Origin: Deltaproteobacteria bacterium
Lineage (GTDB): Bacteria > Desulfobacterota > Syntrophia > Syntrophales > UBA2185
Length of the DNA stretch: 27,693 nucleotides
NCBI GenBank assembly: GCA_026388495.1
Contig: JAPLJQ010000136.1
Location: 1 to 27,693, forward strand
Direction: 5' to 3'
Shown here one piece after another: positions 1-6,575 of the stretch (position 1 is its first letter; each line of letters begins with the position of its first letter). Under the pieces are notes generated by a model, which had not been told where the DNA came from, searched no databases, and worked only from the letters and a program-made list of their open reading frames with translations. The position numbers and the translations under genes were made by a program.

Positions 1-1145
1 AAGATGATGTTTGCACTGTCTTTCCCGGAATTTTCGTACAGACCGATGATCTTTCTCTCGCGAATGGCATTTTTAACCGAGTCAGAGCCATGAGCGGCGT
101 TCTGCAGGATGTTTTGGCCGAAATCAGATCGAATGGTGCCTGCCGCAGCCATTGAAGGATCGGTCACTCCCAGGCGTTCGCGGATATGTTTGACCGCATT
201 TGGTCCGCGATACAGAAGCGCCAGTGACCTGTGTGTGCCGGGCTTGTTGCGGTCGCCGGGAGATACACCGTTCGGGTCGATTCCGGTCATATATTTTACA
301 ATTAACGAGAACTCATGCATGGCGTTTTTTTCGGCGATGACATCGGCCATGGCATTGTATTCCTCGTCGGTTATATCGAAACCGAAGATCCCGTCAATTC
401 CCTCCCTGATTTTACCCGCGATCCGGAACTTGAGTTTTTTCTTGAACTCGTCGCGGAGGAATCCATAGAACTCCTCCCCTTGGGCGGCGCTCATCCTGGT
501 CAGGCGGGCGCCCACGATCCGGAGCCCTGTCTTTGAAAACATGTCGATCATGTTACCCGGACGGACGGAATGTTTGAAAAAATTGTCCGGCTTCAGAATG
601 ACCAGCGTCGTTTCACCCTCGGCGCATTCCTCATAAATGCCGGAGTCATTGAATCCAAGCTGGGCGAACATCTCTAAATTATTCCGTGCATATGCAAGGT
701 TCGTTGGGATCAGCACCGCCGGTTCGAAATACCGGATTGTTCCGTCGGGGGTGGTTATATAGTCACTGTATGTTCCACGAATCGTCCCCCGGACGGCCTC
801 CGATTCCGCTTCCGTCGTGAGCTTGCCGACGACTTCGTAGACCCGCTCCACCGCGTTTTCACCGGCAAACAGAAGAAACAGGCACCGGTTCGGCTGGCCA
901 AGGATATTCTCTCGCCGCAGATTCTGATCAATGTAGTCTACAAGGGCCTTCTCTACTTTAGATTCGATATTCAGACGCTTAACACGGTTGATGTACTCAT
1001 TTACAAGCTCATCGGACGGTCGCATCATCCTTATGCCAACCAGGTCGCAGCCGGAAAAGGACATAAGCCGTGCGATGATATTTCCGGTCCGGGACTTGAT
1101 GAGGCTATAGGGAGTAATGACGACATATGTCAGCTCGTAAGCCAT
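1..1145 (-). CDS. Tandem nucleoside diphosphate kinase-domain protein (3' end cut by window edge)
   Basis: Nucleoside diphosphate kinases transfer the gamma phosphate of an NTP to an NDP through a phosphohistidine. About 381 codons are visible and no stop is reached at base 1. Two NDK-like units follow each other. The first (residues about 1-170, beginning MAYELTYVVITP) has the fold-like pattern but lacks the active-site histidine motif; where it should be there is the segment GTYSDYITTPDGTIRYFEPA. The second starts near residue 181 with LVILKPDNF and carries the canonical NAAHGSDS active site near residue 352. An ordinary NDK is about 140 aa, so this is a double-length form with one apparently inactive domain. 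The ATG follows a strong AAAGGAG site. A near-consensus promoter lies upstream, so the gene is probably transcribed on its own. The family call is firm; kinase activity is inferred from the second domain only. Confidence 0.8.
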   Translation of the reverse strand, partial: MAYELTYVVITPYSLIKSRTGNIIARLMSFSGCDLVGIRMMRPSDELVNEYINRVKRLNIESKVEKALVDYIDQNLRRENILGQPNRCLFLLFAGENAVERVYEVVGKLTTEAESEAVRGTIRGTYSDYITTPDGTIRYFEPAVLIPTNLAYARNNLEMFAQLGFNDSGIYEECAEGETTLVILKPDNFFKHSVRPGNMIDMFSKTGLRIVGARLTRMSAAQGEEFYGFLRDEFKKKLKFRIAGKIREGIDGIFGFDITDEEYNAMADVIAEKNAMHEFSLIVKYMTGIDPNGVSPGDRNKPGTHRSLALLYRGPNAVKHIRERLGVTDPSMAAAGTIRSDFGQNILQNAAHGSDSVKNAIRERKIIGLYENSGKDSANII

Positions 1146-1223
1146 ATGGGGTCTCCTTTACATTTTGGGGGCTTCATGCCTTTCGAGATATTTCAAGATT
1201 AAAATATGGATTGCCTTGATCTC

Positions 1224-1252
1224 TATATAGAATGATGACATTTTTGTGTCAA
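1224..1252 (-). promoter_or_regulatory. Sigma70-type promoter of the tandem NDK gene
   Basis: On the minus strand a perfect -35 box TTGACA (1252-1247) is followed by a 17-base spacer and TATATA (1229-1224). It lies about 80 bases before the ATG at 1145 and points at it. Confidence 0.65.
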
Positions 1253-1341
1253 TGGGAGATATGGATAAAATATACATTATTTGAGAAGTAACCCGCAATA
1301 TTTTAAGGACATCCCGGCTGTGAGCAGCTCATGATCCCACC

Positions 1342-3156
1342 TTAAATAAAATGTCCTTGTCTGGTAGTCATGTCCCGCGGGAGGGAATCTGCACATTTCC
1401 GGGCGAGATTGTTCAACAGGGAGAGCCGATTTGCGTGCGAGGTGGCATCGATGAGATTCGCAAGGCCGTTAGGAATGTGAGTGAGAAAGTCGGACAGGCT
1501 CCGTTTGAGGCCCAAGAAACCATAAGCCCCGAGCGCCTGCATGAGGCGCTGTGCCGACGCCTCACGGAACATCTCCTGAAAAACGCTCCATGCCGGGGGC
1601 AGTATATTCTGCTGCTCGTAATAACACCGGAGAAGCGCCATCCGCTCATTTTCTGTCATGAAGACATAGGGATCATAGAGAAGCGACCCCAGATCATAAA
1701 ACAGGTTGCCAAAACGCATGCCCTGAACATCGACGAGTACCGGTTCCCCACCAAAAATCATGATATTCCGGGACTGAAGATCCCGATGCACGAGTCTGGG
1801 TTCAACATTCTCAAGGCGCCCTGACATGGCCATAAGCTCATCTTCAAGTATTTTTTTTTCGGAGGGGCTGAGCTCTATCCCGCAGACAGCCTGAACAAAA
1901 TTATCAAGAAAATAATCCCGCTCCCACTGATAAAGGCCCGGACCGAACCCCTCCATCAGAGGAACCTGCTCCGAAGGGAAATCCTTCATCGGGAAAGCAT
2001 GGAGCCTGTGAATGACGGCCAGCGTCTTTTGATAATACGTTTGTCTCGTTTTCCATGGTTCATGACGGATAGACCACAGGTCTGTGTTCCCGAGGTCCTC
2101 CATGACAACAAAACCCCTTGCGGGATCGTGAGCCATGATCCGGGGAGCGGCAACACCGATATTCCGGAGGAATGATGCAATAGAAGCGTAATAGTTGTTC
2201 TCATCAGGATCGAGGTCGTAATGCATGAAAATGACGGAGCGGTTGTCTCCATAATGAATACGGTAAAACGACCGGTTCGATCCACCCTTTGCCACAGGTG
2301 TCATGTCCATGGAGGCCGATTCTTCGGAAACGATCGCCTGTTTCGCAAACGCCAGCATTTCATCTTCCAGATTTGTTATGCTTCGCTTCCAGAACCCTTC
2401 CGATATCCATTTTCCTTTCTGTAGTCCTTTTGTCGCACCTGTCTGTGAGAATGCCGAACATATTTTTTCATATTCCCCGAGAGAGCCGATGTCATACCAA
2501 CGGCCGTCATCAAGAAGGACTCCCGCAACCGATCCGGGATTTTCTTTTATCATCTTGATGAATACGGGGATAACCGACTCAATACGACCTGTTTCCAGTC
2601 GGCGAAGGATGGATTTCTCAACAATGTAAATGCCCGTGAAAAGGCAGCTCATCATGCCGTGGTCACCCAGAATGTGGCGCAGGTCGCAGACATCACCGCG
2701 ATCATTGATATTTACATTCAAGGGGGAACCGCTGCTCCTTAACGCCAGGGTTGCTTCCTTGCACTTTGTAAAATGTGTGTCGATGAGCGGTTTCAATGGT
2801 ATGTCGGAAATGATGTCGCCGTTATAAACGAGGATTGTGTCATCGTCGTCAAGGAGATCCTCGATGTTTTTCAATCCCCCCGCCGTATCCAGAAGCACCG
2901 GTTCGTGGCGGAAAACGATGGGAAGTCCACGCCATTGCGCGGCTGGAAATACCTGGTGATATACGTCGGCGCAGTGGTGGGTATTGACGATCAATCGTTC
3001 GATTCCCGCCGCAATCAGATGGTCCATAGCGTAGGTTATAATCGGACGATCACCGACGGGCAACAAGGGTTTCGGGCAGGCGTTTGTCAGGGGACGAAGG
3101 CGCGTTCCCAGGCCGGCGCCGAGAATGAAGGCGGTCTTGATAGGTCGAATGGACAT
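1342..3156 (-). CDS. Bifunctional MurNAc-1-P uridylyltransferase / anomeric MurNAc (GlcNAc) kinase fusion, MurU-AmgK-like
   Basis: A 604-residue protein with two enzymes in one chain. Residues 1 to about 235 are a sugar-phosphate nucleotidyltransferase: GAGLGTRLRPLT binds the nucleotide, PKPLLPVGDRPI follows, and VYNGDIIS and RWYDIGSLGEYEKI are typical of MurU. Residues about 265-590 are an aminoglycoside-phosphotransferase-like kinase: GGSNRSFYRI near the nucleotide site, HRDLQSRN as catalytic loop, LVDVQG for metal binding, and YDLGSLLYDPYV, which closely resembles AmgK. In Pseudomonas, AmgK and MurU are separate proteins that turn recycled MurNAc into MurNAc-1-P and then UDP-MurNAc, bypassing de novo synthesis and fosfomycin block. 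The gene starts 5 bases after the stop of the SpoIID-domain gene, so the two are co-transcribed. Exact sugar specificity is inferred; another hexose or hexosamine is possible. Confidence 0.75.
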   Translation of the reverse strand: MSIRPIKTAFILGAGLGTRLRPLTNACPKPLLPVGDRPIITYAMDHLIAAGIERLIVNTHHCADVYHQVFPAAQWRGLPIVFRHEPVLLDTAGGLKNIEDLLDDDDTILVYNGDIISDIPLKPLIDTHFTKCKEATLALRSSGSPLNVNINDRGDVCDLRHILGDHGMMSCLFTGIYIVEKSILRRLETGRIESVIPVFIKMIKENPGSVAGVLLDDGRWYDIGSLGEYEKICSAFSQTGATKGLQKGKWISEGFWKRSITNLEDEMLAFAKQAIVSEESASMDMTPVAKGGSNRSFYRIHYGDNRSVIFMHYDLDPDENNYYASIASFLRNIGVAAPRIMAHDPARGFVVMEDLGNTDLWSIRHEPWKTRQTYYQKTLAVIHRLHAFPMKDFPSEQVPLMEGFGPGLYQWERDYFLDNFVQAVCGIELSPSEKKILEDELMAMSGRLENVEPRLVHRDLQSRNIMIFGGEPVLVDVQGMRFGNLFYDLGSLLYDPYVFMTENERMALLRCYYEQQNILPPAWSVFQEMFREASAQRLMQALGAYGFLGLKRSLSDFLTHIPNGLANLIDATSHANRLSLLNNLARKCADSLPRDMTTRQGHFI

Positions 3157-3161
3157 AGGTT

Positions 3162-4505
3162 TTAATAAAGTTTCTTTATTTCTGCACCACGAAAATAGTG
3201 TTTTAAAATCTCTTCTTCAGAATATCCCTTTGTGGCCATGACGGCGGCGCCGATCTGACACAACCCGACGCCGTGTCCCCATCCGGCGCCATTTAGGATG
3301 AAAAGGATCGGGAGTCCGGACGGTTCGCGCTCAACGGAAACGATGAAAGCGCTGCTGTACAGGTGGCTGAGGGATAACCAGCGGCGAATCTCAAGCTCCC
3401 TGCCCACGGTTATGGTCTTCTCCGACCCCTCAATCTTCAACAGGCAAATCCTGCCCGAAGGCCCCCGCTCCAGAGGGGTCAAGTTCAGGATGTTCCCAAT
3501 ATCCATTCCCGATTTCTTCCGGATGATGTTCTCAAGTTCCTCTCGCTTATATACGACCCTCCACCTGAAGAAGTCCGTTGTTTCCTGATCGAAGGACGGG
3601 AGAACCTGCCGCAGAATGTTTGCATCTGCCGTGTTGCAATAGGCATCGGGGCTCGAAAGGATCCAACGCTCCGCGTCGGTTTCCGTGCGGACGGCGTGAT
3701 GCAACACGGTGGAGTCGGATACGGAAGTCAGATATGGAACGGGTGTATCTTCCCATGTGTTTTCAAAGTTGTCCGTAAGACCGCCGCAGGCTTTATGATA
3801 GCGGGTATCGCAAATATCACCATTATAGACGAGAAAGACACCCCGGGTTGCGTCAACGGCATCCTGCGCGTTGGTCGATATCAATCGGGAGACGCCCTGA
3901 TACCTCTGGCAATGATCATCAGCGCAGACGTCGAAAAGGCGGTGATCGATCCTCCCGTACCAGCGGATGAACTCACCTTCCTGCCGGGGCGGGACGGGAA
4001 ATGCTTCATCGGGATCACCTGACTTCCGTGAACGGTTCAACATAGCCATGAGCCAGCTTCGCGATGTAATGGCATGGGCTTTTAAAAAAGAAAGCGGTGC
4101 TTCCCCACTCATTTCAGAGGAAATGACACTTGACAGGTAATCTTCCAGAAATATCTCATTGATGACGAGCAGGGTTTTATTTTCATCAGGGATCAGGGAA
4201 AGAAAACCCTGGAACGTCTGTTCCTGTTTTTTTTCCCAGTGGAAATGGACACCGATGGTCACGTCAAAGAGGGTAAAGATGGAATGATTCAGGGGTGTGC
4301 AGCGGATTTCTTTCTGCCGCACGACCTCACGCCCCGTGGCATCGATCAAGACGACATGTCCCGATACGGTACGGGCGCAAAAGTTTCCATCAAGAAAACT
4401 CCCGTCATGGAGACAAAACGGCCCGTTAAATCTTCCGTTGACTGCGCAGACCCCTTCAAGAATGCCGACTTTTATCTTTGGCTCTTCCATCACACGCATC
4501 GTCAC
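3162..4505 (-). CDS. SpoIID/LytB-domain protein (putative glycan-cleaving enzyme)
   Basis: A 447-residue protein of the SpoIID/LytB family; Bacillus SpoIID is a lytic transglycosylase acting on denuded glycan strands. Seen here: IFLEDYLSSVISSEMSGEAP with the Glu of the S-E-M motif at the expected catalytic place, FLKAHAITSRSWLMAML after it, and the C-terminal signature GAGWGHGVGLCQIGA. A central part (about residues 165-260, including YHKACGGLTDNFENTWED) also matches SpoIID-type proteins. The start overlaps the previous stop as GTGA; an ATG six bases on (4499) is the alternative. An in-frame TAG directly upstream excludes a longer N-terminus. The N-terminus (MTMRVMEEPKIKVGIL) has no signal peptide, which is odd for an enzyme whose substrate lies outside the cytoplasm. 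It sits between a flavodoxin-like gene and the MurU-AmgK fusion, suggesting a role in wall recycling. Confidence 0.8.
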   Translation of the reverse strand: MTMRVMEEPKIKVGILEGVCAVNGRFNGPFCLHDGSFLDGNFCARTVSGHVVLIDATGREVVRQKEIRCTPLNHSIFTLFDVTIGVHFHWEKKQEQTFQGFLSLIPDENKTLLVINEIFLEDYLSSVISSEMSGEAPLSFLKAHAITSRSWLMAMLNRSRKSGDPDEAFPVPPRQEGEFIRWYGRIDHRLFDVCADDHCQRYQGVSRLISTNAQDAVDATRGVFLVYNGDICDTRYHKACGGLTDNFENTWEDTPVPYLTSVSDSTVLHHAVRTETDAERWILSSPDAYCNTADANILRQVLPSFDQETTDFFRWRVVYKREELENIIRKKSGMDIGNILNLTPLERGPSGRICLLKIEGSEKTITVGRELEIRRWLSLSHLYSSAFIVSVEREPSGLPILFILNGAGWGHGVGLCQIGAAVMATKGYSEEEILKHYFRGAEIKKLY

Positions 4506-5077
4506 CTATTAATTTTATTCAGCAGCCACGCCATGTTCTGACCGAGGGTCTTCATGGTTTGAATTCCTTCGTCGTCTTCCTGAACCTCGCCTATCTCTCT
4601 CCCTATTCCGATGTTCCAATAACTGGAGCCCGGCACAATCATCTGGCTGATAAAGAAGAAGTGGTTCAGGGAGTTGAAAGCATGTATGGCGCCGCCTCTT
4701 CTCACCGCAACGACGGCCGCTCCGACTTTGCGGCGGAAGAGATCGCCGTTAACTTTGGCAACCATCCCAGTCCGGTCAATCAGGGCCTTCATTTCGGAAG
4801 AGATATTTGCAAAATACGTCGGCGATCCGAGGATAATGCCGTCTGAATCCAACATTTTTTCAATACATTCGTTTACGACATCCTTGCGGCCCCAACACTT
4901 CCTGTCCATCTTTTCGAAACATTTAAAACAGGCGATGCAACCGTGTATCTTTTTTCCGGCGAGCTGAAATACTTCCGTTTCAATCCCTTCCTTTTCAAGT
5001 TCACGAACGACGTGGCTGATGAGAATCGCTGTGTTGCCATTCTTGCGCGCGCTACCGTTAAAAGCTGTCACTTTCAC
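4502..5077 (-). CDS. Flavodoxin-family / iron-sulfur flavoprotein-like NAD(P)H reductase
   Basis: A flavin-binding protein of about 191 residues. The N-terminus has the FMN phosphate loop FNGSARKNGNT. It is followed by CIACFKCFEKMDRKC, a cysteine cluster like that of iron-sulfur flavoproteins, and GSPTYFANISSEMKALIDR, the usual second flavin-contact region. Such proteins reduce small electron acceptors; the substrate cannot be told. The frame is open to a GTG at 5104, but that codon lies inside a terminator-like hairpin. I place the start at the GTG at 5077, preceded at good distance by AGAGGTGAG, which gives the usual short N-terminus for the family. The stop overlaps the SpoIID-gene start by four bases (GTGA), which suggests translational coupling. 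Confidence 0.75.
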   Translation of the reverse strand: MKVTAFNGSARKNGNTAILISHVVRELEKEGIETEVFQLAGKKIHGCIACFKCFEKMDRKCWGRKDVVNECIEKMLDSDGIILGSPTYFANISSEMKALIDRTGMVAKVNGDLFRRKVGAAVVAVRRGGAIHAFNSLNHFFFISQMIVPGSSYWNIGIGREIGEVQEDDEGIQTMKTLGQNMAWLLNKINR

Positions 5078-5094
5078 TTCACTCACCTCTGCTA

Positions 5095-5130
5095 AAAACC
5101 CCACATCTCATGAACGAGAAGTGGGGTTTT
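5095..5130 (-). terminator. Strong hairpin with U-run after the RRM gene (terminator or attenuator)
   Basis: AAAACCCCAC (5095-5104) pairs perfectly with GTGGGGTTTT (5121-5130), and the stem continues with TCTC/GAGA after one A-A mismatch. Read leftwards it is followed by TTTTTAGC, as for a rho-independent terminator of the csp-RRM unit. It ends only about 17 bases before the likely start codon of the flavodoxin-like gene, so it would also sit in that gene's leader if transcripts read through. Confidence 0.75.
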
Positions 5131-5191
5131 CTGTTGTTTTAATGAATAGGTCAGACGGTTAAGAAAAGGCGCCAGGTCATCAGGATGACTC

Positions 5192-5506
5192 CTAATAGCG
5201 GCCTCTCGGTTTGCCTCTGAATCTACCACCTCCAGGGCCGCCGCCACTGCCTTGCTCCTTTTTGGGCCGCGCTTCGTTGACCACGATGGCTTGTCCGTCC
5301 AATTGACCGTTGTTAAACCTCGTTATGGCCTCTTTTGCGCCCTCTTCGGATTCCATTTCGACAAACCCGAAGCCCTTGGAGTGCCCTGAAAACTTGTCCT
5401 TAATAATCCTTACGGATACAACGCTCCCCGCTTCCGAGAAGTTCGATTTCAGGTCAGCTTCCGTTACCTTATTGGACAGGTTTCCCACGTACAGATTTTT
5501 GTTCAT
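5192..5506 (-). CDS. RRM-type RNA-binding protein with glycine/arginine-rich tail
   Basis: A small protein (104 aa) with one RNA recognition motif: RNP2 is LYVGNL at residues 5-10 and RNP1 is KGFGFVEM near residues 45-52. The C-terminus is a low-complexity tail (GSGGGPGGGRFRGKPRGRY). Bacterial RRM proteins of this kind bind RNA and are often cold-induced or constitutive; their targets are generally unknown. An ATG 12 bases upstream exists, but GGAGGT lies immediately before the ATG at 5506, which I take as the start. It follows the cold-shock gene by about 50 bases, so the two probably share a transcript as an RNA-chaperone pair. Confidence 0.88.
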   Translation of the reverse strand: MNKNLYVGNLSNKVTEADLKSNFSEAGSVVSVRIIKDKFSGHSKGFGFVEMESEEGAKEAITRFNNGQLDGQAIVVNEARPKKEQGSGGGPGGGRFRGKPRGRY

Positions 5507-5557
5507 GCTAACCTCCAATGAATCCCGTCTTTGAACGATAAAAGAACTGTAATATTC

Positions 5558-5758
5558 CTATATGGCTTTAACGTTTACAGCCGATGGGCCCTTCTTGCCA
5601 CTCTCAACATCAAAGCTGACACGCTGCCCCTCAGTTAACGTCCTGAATCCAGAGTCCTGAATGGCGCTGAAATGAACAAATACATCTGTGCCGTCGTCAC
5701 TGGCGATGAACCCGAAGCCCTTTTTCTCGTTAAACCACTTTACGATACCTTCTGACAT
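5558..5758 (-). CDS. Cold-shock protein, CspA family
   Basis: A 66-residue single cold-shock domain of standard length. RNP1-like KGFGFI is at residues 13-18 and RNP2-like VFVHF at 26-30; the chain starts MSEGIVKWFNEKKGFGFI. CspA-family proteins are small beta-barrel RNA/DNA chaperones that melt RNA structure. The start follows AAAGGAGG. A promoter candidate about 170 bases upstream gives a long, foldable 5' leader, as in cspA of Escherichia coli, so cold or structural control of translation is plausible. The RRM gene follows directly. Confidence 0.93.
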   Translation of the reverse strand: MSEGIVKWFNEKKGFGFIASDDGTDVFVHFSAIQDSGFRTLTEGQRVSFDVESGKKGPSAVNVKAI

Positions 5759-5937
5759 TGTATAATTCCTCCTTTCTTAGATTTTTTCAAGTTGGATTTT
5801 CACAATGGCAGAAAGTAAAAACCACCAAGACTCCAAAGAGTATGATGGTTCACCTTACGCTTTAAAATGTCTTTACCCAACTTCTATGTTCGCCTGAGCC
5901 GCGTGATTTGAATCGGACGGCAGGCTTTTTGACTTTG
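5759..5937 (-). promoter_or_regulatory. Long structured 5' leader of the cold-shock gene
   Basis: The region upstream of csp has no gene but contains two hairpins. One lies at about 5821-5853; its right arm is followed on the minus strand by a short run of T, so it could act as an attenuator. A second is formed by GCCTGCCG pairing with CGGCTCAGGC near 5890-5926. Long structured leaders are known for csp genes; that this one acts as a thermosensor is inference. Confidence 0.4.
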
Positions 5938-5964
5938 ATTATTATGAGCACTGAAAAAAGTCAA
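5938..5964 (-). promoter_or_regulatory. Candidate promoter of the csp-RRM unit
   Basis: On the minus strand TTGACT (5964-5959) is followed after 15 bases by AATAAT (5943-5938), or after 17 bases by TAATCA. The position implies a 5' leader of about 170 bases before csp. Confidence 0.45.
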
Positions 5965-6026
5965 GGCTTTTCATCATCAAATATGATTCCCGTTTTATGC
6001 ATCAATCAGCTTTTCTATGGTTTCGA

Positions 6027-6435
6027 TCATAAATTAACCGGGACAGGCCTCACCGGATTCACCCCCCTCAGTTTGAGATAAGCCTCAAGAGACGTCAGGG
6101 GGCAGATGGTGAGGGTCAGTTGCATGATGATCATGGCAATCGGATCTGAGAAATGAAATATACCAAGGGGTATTTTGCCGGGATGATTATGGATAAAGGA
6201 TATTAATCTCCATTTTTGATGCTTTTTGAAGCGCACAGTGAGGGATTTTATGGTTACCATTCCGGCGAGGCATATTGTCTTCCTGTTCCTTGATTTCTCC
6301 AATACCTGCATTCTCCTCATAAAGCCCATTCATCAGTGCTGTCACTGGCGCATAGAGATAAGCAGGCAGCTTGATGTCTCTTCTCCACATATCCTGCTTA
6401 AATCCATTTGGGTTGGGAAAGTATAGAAGAACCAT
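6027..6435 (-). pseudogene. Apparent gene remnants: acetolactate decarboxylase-like and DUF2784-like fragments
   Basis: No intact gene covers this stretch. On the minus strand the frame 6435-6187 contains LYAPVTALMNGLYEENAG followed by IGEIKEQ, which resembles the N-terminal region of acetolactate decarboxylase (pattern T-x2-AL-x2-G-L-Y, then GE-x-K). After KEQ the expected continuation is lost. In another minus frame (6329-6027) the end reads TICPLTSLEAYLKLRG, resembling the conserved I-C-P-L-T-P-L-E segment of DUF2784 membrane proteins. Both are short matches from memory. The rest, 6436-6575, shows nothing recognisable apart from the upstream region of the next gene. Confidence 0.3.
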
Positions 6436-6575
6436 TCTCGCGTGTCAATATGCCTTAAGGGCAAGTGATTGTTTTATGCCTTCCGGATCATGAATAATGC
6501 CAGTATCCCGGGATCATCCCGGTCTTGGCAGGGGTGATCGTCTGTAAATAATTTATTGTCAAAACCGGTGTTATT

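Noticed and set aside
1305..1358. Inverted words AAGGACAT/ATGTCCTT as a terminator of the MurU-AmgK gene
   Set aside because: The 8-bp arms are separated by 38 bases, the second arm overlaps the coding end, and no T-run follows.
2221..3165. Several plus-strand frames opposite the MurU-AmgK gene
   Set aside because: They overlap each other and the real gene, and none has recognisable motifs or ribosome sites.
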